Shown here: in pieces, positions 54,108 to 63,735 of the stretch
Position numbering within the stretch: the first letter of the stretch is position 1
Layout: the number at the start of each line of letters is the position of its first letter
Source of the DNA: Pandoraea thiooxydans
GTDB taxonomy: Bacteria > Pseudomonadota > Gammaproteobacteria > Burkholderiales > Burkholderiaceae
Assembly (NCBI RefSeq): GCF_001931675.1
Contig: NZ_CP014839.1
Coordinates: 3,162,001 to 3,226,000 of the forward strand
Reading direction: 5' to 3'
Length of the DNA: 64,000 bases
Notes under the pieces: model-generated
Seen by the model: the letters and a program-made list of their open reading frames with translations, nothing else
Databases searched by the model: none
What the model was told of the DNA's origin: nothing
Made by a program: the position numbers and the translations under genes

Positions 54108-54569
54108 CTATTTCAGCCGTGGATCGACTTGAGTTCCGGCCTTCGCACACACCTGCGTGCGCCGCTGGGCATGACGTTTGACTAGCACCTGCAAGACGCG
54201 ATGCCGATCGCTCGGTAACGCGCCGGCCGCCACCGGCAAAATTTCTGTGCGTCCGTTTTGATGCCGCAGCGTCAGCATGACAAGCCACCGGCCAATGCAG
54301 CGGCCGTCAACCAGGGAAACGGGTACCACAGGCCCATCTCCCCTGCCAAGAAGTACTGCCCCTCGGCCGCAAACCTCACCGTTCGGACCATGCGGCGCAA
54401 CCCATCGCCACACCGCGGCCAGCGCCAGTGCGGCCCAGGCGAAGCCAGTCAGTTTTACGACCAAGCCATCATGCGAACACAACGTCAGCGCGACCGCGCA
54501 TAGATTGCCCAGCACCATCAACAATGTCAGCTGCAGCAATCTGCGCGAAGGTCGAAGCAGGAAAAGCAT
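54108..54569 (-). CDS. Small membrane protein, YgfX/CptA-like
   Basis: 153 residues. Two membrane segments (about residues 9-29 and 38-56) are followed by a beta-rich domain with CIGRWLVMLTLRHQNGR and a basic tail. Such a layout is that of YgfX (CptA), a membrane protein known from E. coli; the match is by architecture and position (between fabF and rpoE in Burkholderiales) rather than strong sequence motifs. It lies 31 bases upstream of rpoE. Confidence 0.65.
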   Translation of the reverse strand: MLFLLRPSRRLLQLTLLMVLGNLCAVALTLCSHDGLVVKLTGFAWAALALAAVWRWVAPHGPNGEVCGRGAVLLGRGDGPVVPVSLVDGRCIGRWLVMLTLRHQNGRTEILPVAAGALPSDRHRVLQVLVKRHAQRRTQVCAKAGTQVDPRLK

Positions 54570-54618
54570 CGCGCTCAGAAGACATCCGCATCAAACCGCG
54601 AGCGCGACGCAGACACGA

Positions 54619-55851
54619 CTAGACGCGCTGGAACACCAGCGTGCCATTAGTGCCGCCAAAGCCGAAAGAGTTCTTCATCGCGACGTCAATTTTCATGTCT
54701 CGCGCCTGATTTGCGCAGTAATCCAGGTCACACTCAGGATCCTGGTTGAAAATATTGATGGTCGGCGGGGATACTTGATGATGCAACGCCAGGACAGTAA
54801 ACACCGACTCCAGACCGCCCGCGCCGCCCAGTAAATGGCCGGTCATCGACTTGGTCGAGTTGACGACAATTTTATAAGCGTGCTCACCGAAAGCCGCCTT
54901 GATTGCGTCAGTCTCATTCTTGTCGCCCAACGGGGTCGAGGTACCGTGTGCATTAAGGTAATTCACGGTGTCGGCGTTGAGCTTGGCATCCCGCAGCGCA
55001 TTGAGCATGCAGCGCCGAGGGCCATCGATGTTGGGCGCGGTGATGTGATAGGCGTCCCCGCTCATGCCGAACCCGGTGATCTCGGCATAAATCTTGGCGC
55101 CACGCGCCTTCGCGTGCTCGTACTCTTCAACCACCATCACGCCGGCCCCTTCGCCAAGCACAAAGCCATCGCGATCCTTATCCCACGGACGGCTGGCTGT
55201 CGCCGGATCGTCATTACGCGTCGACAAGGCCCGGGCTGCGGCAAAACCGCCGACGCCCAGCGGCGACACCGTCGACTCGGCACCGCCGGCGACCATAACA
55301 TCGGCGTCACCGCACTGAATCATGCGGGTCGCCTGACCAATACAATGCAGGCCGGTCGTGCAAGCGGTGACAATCGCCAGATTGGGGCCCTTGAAACCGT
55401 ATTTGATGGAAAGGTGCCCGGAGATCATGTTGATGATCGATGCAGGCACGAAAAATGGGGAGATGCGACGCGGTCCGCGATTGAGCAGTTCGATTTGCGT
55501 TTCTTCGATAAGCGGCAAACCACCGATTCCCGCCCCAACCAGCACGCCGACCCGGTCTGCAGTCTCTTCAGTAACGGTCAAGCCGCTGTCCTGGACTGCC
55601 TGCATGCCGGCTGCAACGCCATAATGGATGAATGTATCCATATGACGCGCCTCTTTCTCGGGCAAATAGGCCGTGACGTCAAAACCTTTGACCTCGCCCG
55701 CAAAACGCGCCGTCATGGCGGATGCGTCGAACTTGGTGATGTGGGCGATGCCCGACTTCCCGGCCATCAGATTGGCCCACCCTTCGGCGACGTTATTGCC
55801 GACGGGCGAAATCAACCCCAGGCCAGTAACAACTACTCGGCGACGGCTCAC
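54619..55851 (-). CDS. fabF: 3-oxoacyl-ACP synthase II
   Basis: 410 residues. GTG start at 55851 with GGGGAG upstream gives [17 protein letters not shown]. Catalytic Cys in [10 protein letters not shown] (TACTTG) and the two His in [11 protein letters not shown] and [11 protein letters not shown]. It elongates acyl-ACP chains, including unsaturated ones. An upstream frame extension to 55905 is not family-like. The upstream hairpin (55891-55935) separates it from acpP. Confidence 0.97.
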   Translation of the reverse strand: MSRRRVVVTGLGLISPVGNNVAEGWANLMAGKSGIAHITKFDASAMTARFAGEVKGFDVTAYLPEKEARHMDTFIHYGVAAGMQAVQDSGLTVTEETADRVGVLVGAGIGGLPLIEETQIELLNRGPRRISPFFVPASIINMISGHLSIKYGFKGPNLAIVTACTTGLHCIGQATRMIQCGDADVMVAGGAESTVSPLGVGGFAAARALSTRNDDPATASRPWDKDRDGFVLGEGAGVMVVEEYEHAKARGAKIYAEITGFGMSGDAYHITAPNIDGPRRCMLNALRDAKLNADTVNYLNAHGTSTPLGDKNETDAIKAAFGEHAYKIVVNSTKSMTGHLLGGAGGLESVFTVLALHHQVSPPTINIFNQDPECDLDYCANQARDMKIDVAMKNSFGFGGTNGTLVFQRV

Positions 55852-55890
55852 GATACTCCCCTTCTTTTGCAGCAATACATAAAAAACAAC

Positions 55891-55935
55891 AGCCACAGAG
55901 GGCACAGAGTTTGTCGCTCCGTGTTCTCTGCGGCT
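55891..55935. repeat. Intergenic hairpin repeat between acpP and fabF
   Basis: AGCCACAGAGGGCACAGAG (55891-55909), loop TTTGTCG, CTCCGTGTTCTCTGCGGCT (55917-55935). Of 19 positions 15 pair canonically and the rest are near-wobble. The CACAGAGGGCACAGAG theme is a dispersed intergenic repeat recalled from various proteobacteria. It may set the acpP:fabF mRNA ratio or serve as a weak terminator. Confidence 0.55.
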
Positions 55936-55988
55936 GACAGGAATCCCTGGTTTCCGGGAACCCGGTCAGGCCGCCCGGACAGGACTGT

Positions 55989-56228
<240 letters not shown>

Positions 56229-56352
56229 TCAACCCTCCAGGGAAATTAGTCCATACAAGTGCGCGCATTTTAACAGGTTTGCTCGGTAAAATTCAGTTCC
56301 GAAAAACGTTTGTTAAATATGCGAAAAATCGCACGATTTTACCGCAACTTGC

Positions 56353-57111
56353 TCAATTCATAAACATACCGCCGTTCACATGCAGCGTGACGCCGGTAAT
56401 GTAAGCTGCTTGCGGCGATGCCAGAAATGCGACCGCGTAGGCAATTTCTTCGGGTCGCCCCAACCGCCCCAAAGGAATCTGGCTTTTCAGCGCGGCGTGT
56501 TGCTCTTCACCGAGCGCCTTGGTCATATCCGTATCGATAAAACCAGGGGCCACGCAATTGACCGTGATATTACGGCTGCCGATTTCGCGCGCCAGCGCGC
56601 GAGCCATGCCAGCGACGCCGGCCTTTGCGGCCGCATAATTCACTTGCCCCGGATTACCCGACGCACCAACCACCGAAGTCACATCGATGATGCGACCCTG
56701 ACGGGCTTTCATCATCGGCTTGAGCACAAGACGCGAGAGGCGAAAGACCGCCTTCAGATTGGTATCGAGTACGTCGTCCCACTCATCGTCTTTCATGCGC
56801 ATCGCCAATTGATCACGCGTGATGCCGGCATTATTGACGAGGATATCGATCTTTCCAAATTGTTTGAGCAGATCATCCAGCACGGCGTCGCACTGAGCCG
56901 CATCGGTAACGTTCAGCACAACGCCTTTGCCGGCAAGATTTTCCGCCGACAAATACTCATCAATACCACTCACGCCAGCGGCGCTGGTGGCCGTGCCGAC
57001 GACCGTTGCGCCACGCCGCGCGAGTTCCAATGCGATGGCCCGCCCGATGCCGCGCGACGCCCCGGTGACCAATGCCACCTGATTTGTTAGGTTTTTATCC
57101 ATAACGCTCAT
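56353..57111 (-). CDS. fabG: 3-oxoacyl-ACP reductase
   Basis: 252 residues. TGASRGIGRA, NNAG, catalytic Ser in VTSVVGASGNPGQVNY, Tyr-x-x-x-Lys in YAAAKAG; ends HVNGGMFMN. NADPH-dependent reduction of 3-oxoacyl-ACP. ATG at 57111 or 57102 (MDKNLTNQ). It follows fabD by eight bases. Confidence 0.97.
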   Translation of the reverse strand: MSVMDKNLTNQVALVTGASRGIGRAIALELARRGATVVGTATSAAGVSGIDEYLSAENLAGKGVVLNVTDAAQCDAVLDDLLKQFGKIDILVNNAGITRDQLAMRMKDDEWDDVLDTNLKAVFRLSRLVLKPMMKARQGRIIDVTSVVGASGNPGQVNYAAAKAGVAGMARALAREIGSRNITVNCVAPGFIDTDMTKALGEEQHAALKSQIPLGRLGRPEEIAYAVAFLASPQAAYITGVTLHVNGGMFMN

Positions 57112-57119
57112 TTATTCCG

Positions 57120-58049
57120 TTATTTCAGAAGAGCAAGCGCATCAGCCAGGGAAGCCGCATCCGTGATAGCAACACCGGCCAGTTCGCCGTCGATGCGTTT
57201 GGTCAAGCCCGTCAGCACTTTGCCCGGCCCGCACTCGACCACATGCGTGACACCAGCACTTGCCATCTTGCGCACGGTCTCGACCCACCGCACCGGCGAA
57301 GCAGCCTGTCGCACCAACGCATCCTTGATTTGCGCCGGATCGCTCACGATCGCCACGTCGACGTTATTGATCAGCGGGATGCTCGGCGCGACGAACGTGA
57401 CATCGGCCAGATACTCGCGCAAGCGATCGGACGCCGGCTTCAGCAGCGACGAGTGAAATGGCGCAGACACCGGCAACGGCAGTGCACGCTTGGCGCCCCG
57501 AGCTTTGGCGATTTCACAGGCTTTTTCCACAGCGGCCTTATCGCCGGCGATCACGACTTGAGCCGGCGCATTGAAATTGACCGCTTCAACAACGCCGGCG
57601 GCCGATGCTTCCGCGCAGACCGCGCGCACGGTGTCGTCGTCGAGTCCGAGAATTGCAGCCATACCACCCTGCCCGACCGGCACGGCTTCCTGCATTGCTT
57701 GGGCACGAAAGCGCACCAATGGGACAGCATCCCGGAACGCGATAACGCCGGCAGCCACGAGCGCGGTGTATTCGCCCAGGCTATGCCCCGCCACGAGCGA
57801 CGGCGCCGCGCCGCCTTCGGCCAGCCAGACGCGATATACCGCATAGGCCGCAGCCAGCATCACCGGTTGCGTGTTGGTCGTCAGATTCAAAGCCTCGGCA
57901 GGCCCGGAGGCGATGAGCCCGGCGACGTCCTGCCCCAGCGCGTCGGACGCTTCCTGCAGCGTTTCACGCACCACCGCATGCCCGTCGAACCCGGCCAGCA
58001 TGCCGACCGATTGCGAGCCTTGCCCAGGAAAAACAAATGCGAATTTCAT
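57120..58049 (-). CDS. fabD: Malonyl-CoA:ACP transacylase
   Basis: 309 residues. MKFAFVFPGQGSQSVGM start with the oxyanion Gln, nucleophile Ser in VAGHSLGEYTALV near 90, Arg in VRFRAQAMQ, His in SAPFHSSLL. It charges ACP with malonate for elongation. ATG at 58049. Confidence 0.97.
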   Translation of the reverse strand: MKFAFVFPGQGSQSVGMLAGFDGHAVVRETLQEASDALGQDVAGLIASGPAEALNLTTNTQPVMLAAAYAVYRVWLAEGGAAPSLVAGHSLGEYTALVAAGVIAFRDAVPLVRFRAQAMQEAVPVGQGGMAAILGLDDDTVRAVCAEASAAGVVEAVNFNAPAQVVIAGDKAAVEKACEIAKARGAKRALPLPVSAPFHSSLLKPASDRLREYLADVTFVAPSIPLINNVDVAIVSDPAQIKDALVRQAASPVRWVETVRKMASAGVTHVVECGPGKVLTGLTKRIDGELAGVAITDAASLADALALLK

Positions 58050-58139
58050 TTTTGATTCACCGCTCACTGAAATACGTTGCGAAGTATGCACGCGGCGCGC
58101 ACGGAGTCGAGCGACTCCACCGGTCTGCGCGCCCCTGGA

Positions 58140-59129
58140 TTACATGCGCAGCAATGCAGCGCCCCAGGTGAATCCGCCGCCGACGCCCTCGAGCATCACC
58201 CGTTGGCCACGCTGAATCCGGCCGTCGCGCACGGCGACGTCCAATGCCAGAGGGATCGATGCCGCCGACGTGTTGCCGTGCTCGTCGACCGTTACGATCA
58301 TCTTTTCGGTAGGCAAGTGCAGCTTGCGGGCCGTGCTGAGCATAATCCGAATATTGGCTTGGTGAGGAATCAGCCAATCGATCTGCGACGCTTCCAGGCC
58401 AGCCTTATCCAACGCCTCCAACGCCACTTTCTCAAGGACACCGACGGCCAGCTTGAAGACGGCCTGGCCGTCCATGTAGAGAAAGGCATTGCCCTGAATG
58501 GCACCACCATGCACATTACCCGGCACGCACAGGATATCCGCGTAGCGACCGTCCGCATGCAAAGCCGTCGAGAGTACACCGGGCTCGCTGGATGCGGACA
58601 ACAGCACCGCACCCGCGCCATCACCAAAGAGAACACAAGTGGTGCGGTCGTTGAAGTCGAGAATACGGGAGAAGGTTTCTGCGCCGATCACCAGCACGTT
58701 CCGGTATGCGCCGCTGCGGATAAAGTTATCAGCCGTGGCCAGTGCATACACGAAGCCGGAACATACCGCCTGCACATCAAATGCCGCGCAACCATTTGTG
58801 ATGCCCAGCTTGCTTTGCACCAAACACGCCGTGCTCGGAAACACGAAATCCGGCGTCGAGGTGGCAAGAATAATCAGGTCCACGGCCTGAGCATCGACGC
58901 CTGCCATGTCGAGCGCCTTGCGCGCCGCCTCGACGGCGAGATCGCTGGTCGTCATGTCCGGCGGCGCAAAATATCGAGCCTTGATGCCCGTGCGCGCCAC
59001 AATCCATTCGTCGCTCGTCTCGACCTGACGCGCAGCCAGCTCTTCAGCCAGTTGCTGGTTGCTGACGCGGCGCGGCGGGAGATAGCTGCCGGTGCCGATA
59101 ACACGAGAATAGATCGCGGGTTGAGTCAT
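58140..59129 (-). CDS. fabH: 3-oxoacyl-ACP synthase III
   Basis: 329 residues. Catalytic Cys123 in [12 protein letters not shown], His in [10 protein letters not shown] and Asn in [12 protein letters not shown]. It starts fatty acid synthesis from acetyl-CoA and malonyl-ACP. ATG 59129 is preferred over an upstream TTG. Twelve bases after plsX. Confidence 0.97.
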   Translation of the reverse strand: MTQPAIYSRVIGTGSYLPPRRVSNQQLAEELAARQVETSDEWIVARTGIKARYFAPPDMTTSDLAVEAARKALDMAGVDAQAVDLIILATSTPDFVFPSTACLVQSKLGITNGCAAFDVQAVCSGFVYALATADNFIRSGAYRNVLVIGAETFSRILDFNDRTTCVLFGDGAGAVLLSASSEPGVLSTALHADGRYADILCVPGNVHGGAIQGNAFLYMDGQAVFKLAVGVLEKVALEALDKAGLEASQIDWLIPHQANIRIMLSTARKLHLPTEKMIVTVDEHGNTSAASIPLALDVAVRDGRIQRGQRVMLEGVGGGFTWGAALLRM

Positions 59130-59141
59130 GTCACACAACGC

Positions 59142-60203
59142 TCAGTATGCCGGGGCAATCGGGGCAGCCTGCGCGGCACCGGTCTCCCCGAGCTGGGTTT
59201 TATTGTCTTCCATCGCGCGCTCCAGGCGCGCCTGAACACCATTGCGCACGGCATCGTAGCCGCGCTTGATCGCCCACTCGAACGCGTAGGCGTCCGCTGA
59301 GCCATGGCTCTTGATGACCAAACCGCGCAAACCAAGCAAAGCCGCGCCATTGTAGCGGCGATGATCGACGCGATGTTTGAAGCGCTGCAGCACGGGCAGC
59401 GCCACCAGCGCCGCCAGCTTGGTCAGCCAGGAGCGCTCGAATTCTTCCTTGATCATATTGCCCAGCATCTGCGCCAGGCCTTCGGACGTCTTCAGGACCG
59501 CATTGCCGACAAAACCGTCACACACGACGATATCGGTGGTGCCCTTGTAGATGTCGTTACCTTCGACATTGCCGTAGAAATTCAGCGTGCTGGCGCGCAA
59601 CAGCTCACCGGCCTGCTTGATGACGTCGTTGCCTTTGATGATCTCTTCACCGATATTGAGCAACCCGATGCTCGGCCGCTCCTTGCCGCCGACAGCCGAC
59701 ACCAGCGCATATCCCATTTCAGCGAATTGCAGCAAGTGCGTGGGTTCACAGTCGACATTGGCTCCCAGGTCGAGCACAGTCGTGTAACCACCGGTTTGAT
59801 TAGGCAGTTGCGTGGCAATCGCGGGCCGCTCGATGCCGACCAGCGTCTTGAGGACATACCGCGACACGGCCATCAGCGCGCCGGTGTTTCCCGCAGATAT
59901 GCAAGCCTGAGCCTGTCCATCCTTGACCAGATTCAGCGCCACTCGCATCGACGAGTCTTTCTTTTTGCGCAGCGCGACTTCGACCGAGTCGTCCATTGAT
60001 ACTACTTCGGACGCCGGCACGACAGACAGCCGGGAATGCGTCTGGGCCTTCAGTTTGGCCAACTGTGCCTGAATGGGCTGCTCCAGCCCGACCAATACGA
60101 GTTCGACATCGTCGGTGTGCTGCACGAATTTGACTGCTGCGGGCACCGTAACCGCTGGGCCGTGGTCCCCGCCCATACAGTCGATCGTCATTCTGACTGT
60201 CAT
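59142..60203 (-). CDS. plsX: Phosphate acyltransferase PlsX
   Basis: 353 residues. [11 protein letters not shown] near the start and [15 protein letters not shown] mark the family. It converts acyl-ACP to acyl-phosphate for PlsY-dependent phosphatidic acid synthesis. It precedes fabH, as in most bacteria. Between it and rpmF lies a bidirectional terminator-like hairpin. Confidence 0.97.
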   Translation of the reverse strand: MTVRMTIDCMGGDHGPAVTVPAAVKFVQHTDDVELVLVGLEQPIQAQLAKLKAQTHSRLSVVPASEVVSMDDSVEVALRKKKDSSMRVALNLVKDGQAQACISAGNTGALMAVSRYVLKTLVGIERPAIATQLPNQTGGYTTVLDLGANVDCEPTHLLQFAEMGYALVSAVGGKERPSIGLLNIGEEIIKGNDVIKQAGELLRASTLNFYGNVEGNDIYKGTTDIVVCDGFVGNAVLKTSEGLAQMLGNMIKEEFERSWLTKLAALVALPVLQRFKHRVDHRRYNGAALLGLRGLVIKSHGSADAYAFEWAIKRGYDAVRNGVQARLERAMEDNKTQLGETGAAQAAPIAPAY

Positions 60204-60240
60204 GCGTGTCGACGTAGTTGGCTTGTAGAGTTTGATCCGC

Positions 60241-60280
60241 TAATAAAAAAGCGGCATGTCACCGCCGCTTTTTTTATTAC
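60241..60280 (-). terminator. Hairpin between rpmF and plsX
   Basis: GCGGC (60251-60255) and GCCGC (60264-60268) flanked by A6 and T7 runs, so it can terminate on either strand. On the minus strand it lies between rpmF and plsX and would act as a partial terminator, allowing rpmF to exceed plsX expression. Confidence 0.8.
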
Positions 60281-60341
60281 TTCAACCGATTCGCAGATGC
60301 CGGCAAAGCGAAGCATGCGGCGAATCGCTTGTGTGCAGCAA

Positions 60342-60521
60342 TCAGTCGTTTTTGGTCTTGACGACTTTCCGGCCACGGTAGAAACCGTTCGGCGTGATGT
60401 GGTGACGCAGGTGCGCCTCACCCGAAGTCGGCTCGACGGCCAGGGGCAATTGACCCAGAAAATCGTGCGAGCGGTGCATGCCGCGCTTCGACGGCGATTT
60501 TTTGTTCTGTTGAACAGCCAT
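60342..60521 (-). CDS. rpmF: 50S ribosomal protein L32
   Basis: 59 residues, [20 protein letters not shown] then [20 protein letters not shown]. The pattern lacks the four zinc-binding Cys of some L32 forms, as in other beta-proteobacteria. Between yceD and plsX, the conserved position. Good ribosome-binding site (GAGGAG) before ATG 60521. Confidence 0.97.
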   Translation of the reverse strand: MAVQQNKKSPSKRGMHRSHDFLGQLPLAVEPTSGEAHLRHHITPNGFYRGRKVVKTKND

Positions 60522-60614
60522 GATAACTCCTCAGAATTTTGCGAATTTTAACACAGTTCAAGCGTCTGCCAGTGACCTGATCTATCGGTCAAACCACGAT
60601 GACGCGTGAGTTCT

Positions 60615-61205
60615 TTATTTGCCCTCGTCGCTTGGCACGCGCTTTAGCGCAGCCAACGCGGCGAATGGCGACGGCTTGTCCTGCACATCCTCCTCCGCAG
60701 GCTCGGCTTGCCCATCGGGGCCGGTAACCAAACTGACATGAACCTCAGGACATACCTCATGCTTCGGCACCAGCGGGAGCGCCAGCAGCAACTCTTCTTC
60801 CACCAGCTCGATCAGGTCGAAATTTGCCGAGCCGACGATCGCCTCCGGCAATGTATCGTCTGCCAGACAGGCATCGGCTTGCGCCTCATCGCGCACCACT
60901 TCGAACACCGTCTCGGTCGCCATCGGGTGCCGGTATGGCGTCATGCAGCGCTGGCACTCCAGCCACATGTCGCCCGCGACCGCCAAGCGAAGATACTGCC
61001 GCACCGCCATGCCACCATCGGCGCGATGTTCGCTGCGCTCAAAACCCTGCGCACGCCAGTGGAATACCACGGTCGAGCGCTCGGTTACTGGCACAGCCGC
61101 CGGAACTTCGGTTAACATGCGCGGCAACTCCTGCACGGGCACATCGCCTTCGGCGATCATCCCGGTACGGGCGAATTCGAAAAGATTGACCACGTATTCG
61201 CGCAT
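60615..61205 (-). CDS. yceD: YceD/DUF177 family protein
   Basis: 196 residues. Conserved acidic-basic pattern with LAVAGDMWLECQRCMTPYRHPM (Cys-x2-Cys) and DLIELVEEELLLALPLVPKH, the DUF177 hallmark. Linked to rRNA/23S metabolism in bacteria and plants; it co-occurs with rpmF. ATG at 61205 (MREYVVNLFEF) fits; a GTG 30 bases upstream does not. Divergent from maf. Confidence 0.93.
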   Translation of the reverse strand: MREYVVNLFEFARTGMIAEGDVPVQELPRMLTEVPAAVPVTERSTVVFHWRAQGFERSEHRADGGMAVRQYLRLAVAGDMWLECQRCMTPYRHPMATETVFEVVRDEAQADACLADDTLPEAIVGSANFDLIELVEEELLLALPLVPKHEVCPEVHVSLVTGPDGQAEPAEEDVQDKPSPFAALAALKRVPSDEGK

Positions 61206-61310
61206 ACATCCGCCGTCTTGCAGAGCCTTCGGCACAGCAAAGCCGCACCGAACCGGAAAAGCGGTCGATTCTAATTAAATTTTCTTTTTTCGTCAAACAC
61301 TTAAAGCCCC

Positions 61311-61919
61311 ATGCCGCTACACAGCAATCCGCCACTGATCCTTGCCTCGGGCTCCCGCTATCGGCGAGAGTTGCTCGAGCGGCTGCGCGTTTCGTTCACG
61401 GTTAAGGCCCCACACGTCGACGAAACACCGCTGGCGGGCGAAAACCCCCACCAGACGGCACTGCGGCTGGCACAGGAAAAAGCGCATGCGGTCGCTGCGG
61501 CCCACCCAGACGCGGTCATCATCGGCTCCGATCAGGTCGCGATGCTCGACGGTCGGCAGATCGGCAAACCCGGCGATCACCCGACGGCCATGGCGCAACT
61601 GCGCATGATGCGCGGCAAGGTTGTCGAATTCCATACGGCGCTGTGCGTGCACGATGCGCGCTCGGGCCTTTCCCAGGCCGATGACGTAGTGACTTTCGTG
61701 ACAGTCCGCAACCTGCCCGACGAGACGCTTGACGCTTATTTACGCGCCGAAGAACCCTATGACTGCGCCGGCAGTGCCAAATCCGAAGGGCTTGGCATCA
61801 TGCTGCTCGAGAAAGTGGAGTCCACCGATCCGACCGCGCTGATCGGCCTGCCATTGATCGCGCTGACGACCATGCTGATGCGCACTGGCTTCACCCTACC
61901 TGGTCCGGGAACCCAATGA
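61311..61919 (+). CDS. Maf-family nucleotide pyrophosphatase, YceF type
   Basis: 202 residues. ILASGSRYRRELLERL phosphate-binding loop, VDETP, IIGSDQVAMLDG and CAGSAKSEGLGI. The Ser-Asp-Gln-Val pattern assigns it to the YceF (m7GTP-hydrolysing) rather than the YhdE (dTTP/UTP) branch. Its stop overlaps the downstream methylase start by 4 bases. Confidence 0.93.
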   Translation: MPLHSNPPLILASGSRYRRELLERLRVSFTVKAPHVDETPLAGENPHQTALRLAQEKAHAVAAAHPDAVIIGSDQVAMLDGRQIGKPGDHPTAMAQLRMMRGKVVEFHTALCVHDARSGLSQADDVVTFVTVRNLPDETLDAYLRAEEPYDCAGSAKSEGLGIMLLEKVESTDPTALIGLPLIALTTMLMRTGFTLPGPGTQ

Positions 61920-62632
61920 CCGGCGCACTTTACCTGATTCCCAATACACTGGGCCCCGCCACCGCCGGAGGCCTTGCGGCCGTCCTGCCGGACGAGGTCA
62001 GGCACTGCGCCGCTCGGCTCGAATACTTCATCGGAGAGCAGGCCAAGAGCACCCGGGCTTTCCTGAAATTGGCGGGCTGCGCCAAACCACTTCAGGAAAT
62101 TACGATTCGAGAGCTGAACGTCAACACACCAGCGGCGGCCATCGACGACTTGTTGGCGCCGATCGTGGCCGGTTCGGACGGCGGCCTGATTTCCGAAGCC
62201 GGCTGCCCAGCAGTCGCCGACCCTGGCGCCCTGCTGGTGCGGCGCGCCCACGAGCTGGGCATCCGGGTCGTCCCGCTGGTGGGTCCCAGCTCGATATTAC
62301 TGGCCTTGATGGCGTCCGGCCTGAATGGCCAAAGTTTCGCTTTCGCCGGCTATCTGCCGGTGGATGCCGCGGAGCGCATCAAACGCATTCGCGAGCTCGA
62401 ACTGCGCTCGCGGCGCGAGAGGCAGACTCAAATTTTCATCGAGACGCCATATCGCAATCAGGCCATGCTCGATGCGCTACTCGGCACCTGCGCGGGCACC
62501 ACGCTATTGTGCGTCGCGGTCGACCTGACCCAGCCCGAAGAAATCGTCGTCAGCCACCGAATCCAGGATTGGCCGCGCAAACGGCTGGACCTGCACAAGC
62601 GGCCCGCTATCTTTTTGCTGCTGGCTCAGTAA
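61916..62632 (+). CDS. SAM-dependent tetrapyrrole-methylase-fold protein, RsmI-like
   Basis: 238 residues. LYLIPNTLGP start, GLISEAGCPAVADPGALLVRRAHE (SAM pocket) and VPLVGPSSILLALMASGL define the TP-methylase fold. It resembles RsmI (16S rRNA C1402 2'-O-methylase) but is about 45 residues shorter and lacks the RsmI C-terminal helical domain. It is coupled to maf (ATGA). A distinct paralogue is likely; its RNA target is not known. Confidence 0.85.
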   Translation: MTGALYLIPNTLGPATAGGLAAVLPDEVRHCAARLEYFIGEQAKSTRAFLKLAGCAKPLQEITIRELNVNTPAAAIDDLLAPIVAGSDGGLISEAGCPAVADPGALLVRRAHELGIRVVPLVGPSSILLALMASGLNGQSFAFAGYLPVDAAERIKRIRELELRSRRERQTQIFIETPYRNQAMLDALLGTCAGTTLLCVAVDLTQPEEIVVSHRIQDWPRKRLDLHKRPAIFLLLAQ

Positions 62633-62676
62633 AAACCCCGCACCGGGGGTGGGGATCATGTGACCGCGCAGCACGC

Positions 62677-63699
62677 TCAGCGCATGGACATGCGCCCGCT
62701 CATCAACAGCGTCTCGATGGCGGCGTTGCCAACGGCCGCGCCGAATCGCCGCGCAACGCGGTCGGGAAAGCTCTCCTTCACGGTGTAGTCGACGATATCG
62801 CTGGCTTTGATAACGTCGCGCGCCACGGAATCGACCGTGCCGTAGCCGTCGGCCAGTCCGAGCTGAATGCTTTTCTCGCCCGTCCAGAACAGGCCGGAGA
62901 ACAACTGCGGATCATTCTTCAACCGTGCGCCCCGGCCCTTTTTCACCGCGTCGATGAACTGCCGGTGCACGTCGGACAGCATTTGCAGCGCATACGCTTT
63001 CTGCTCGTCGGTCTCGGGGGAGAATGGGTCGAGAAACCCTTTGTTCTTGCCAGCCGTCAGCAAGCGACGCTCGATGCCCAATTTGTCCATCAAGCCGGTA
63101 AAGCCGAACCCGTCCATCAACACGCCGATCGAACCAACGATACTGGCCTGATTGACGAAAATCTTGTCGGCGGCAGCCGCTACGTAATAACCGCCCGACG
63201 CGCACATCTCGTCAACCACCACATAGATCGGCTTGGCGGGATACTTGGCCCGCAGCCGCATGATTTCGTCGTAAATACGGCCGGCTTGCACCGGACTGCC
63301 ACCGGGACTGTTGATGCGAAGAATCACGCCTGCCGTTCCACTGTCGGCAAACGCGGAATCCAAGGCCTTATTGATGGCGTCAGCACTGGCTTGCCCGCTC
63401 GCCGAAATCTCGCCAGTCAATTTGACCAGAGCGGTGTGCCGGCCGGCCGTGGTCACGGGCGTTGTGCCGGTGTCCATCAACGCCCAGGCAATCAGACCGA
63501 ACAACGCAAGCGCCACCAACCGAAAGAATATTTTCCAACGACGCGCCGCCCGTTGCTCCTTGAGCGTTGCTAGCAGCACCTTTTCCAGCACGGTCCGCTC
63601 CCAGTTTTCGTCGGTGCCAGCTCGGCCAACTGCCTGACGAGCGTCCGACGGGCGCGACTCATCTCGAGGGGGATTGTCGGGCGGAAAAGATTCGGTCAT
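62677..63699 (-). CDS. sppA: S49-family signal peptide peptidase (SppA-like)
   Basis: 340 residues, the short single-domain SppA type. One membrane segment at about residues 57-76 (IFFRLVALALFGLIAWALM). Catalytic residues are in VDEMCASGGYYVAAAADKIFVN (Ser) and GSIGVLMDGFGF (Lys later). It degrades cleaved signal peptides in the inner membrane. ATG 63699 is preferred over an upstream TTG at 63705. Confidence 0.9.
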   Translation of the reverse strand: MTESFPPDNPPRDESRPSDARQAVGRAGTDENWERTVLEKVLLATLKEQRAARRWKIFFRLVALALFGLIAWALMDTGTTPVTTAGRHTALVKLTGEISASGQASADAINKALDSAFADSGTAGVILRINSPGGSPVQAGRIYDEIMRLRAKYPAKPIYVVVDEMCASGGYYVAAAADKIFVNQASIVGSIGVLMDGFGFTGLMDKLGIERRLLTAGKNKGFLDPFSPETDEQKAYALQMLSDVHRQFIDAVKKGRGARLKNDPQLFSGLFWTGEKSIQLGLADGYGTVDSVARDVIKASDIVDYTVKESFPDRVARRFGAAVGNAAIETLLMSGRMSMR

Positions 63700-63735
63700 G
63701 ACCAATCAACAAGAAATCATCGAAAAAACGGCCGC

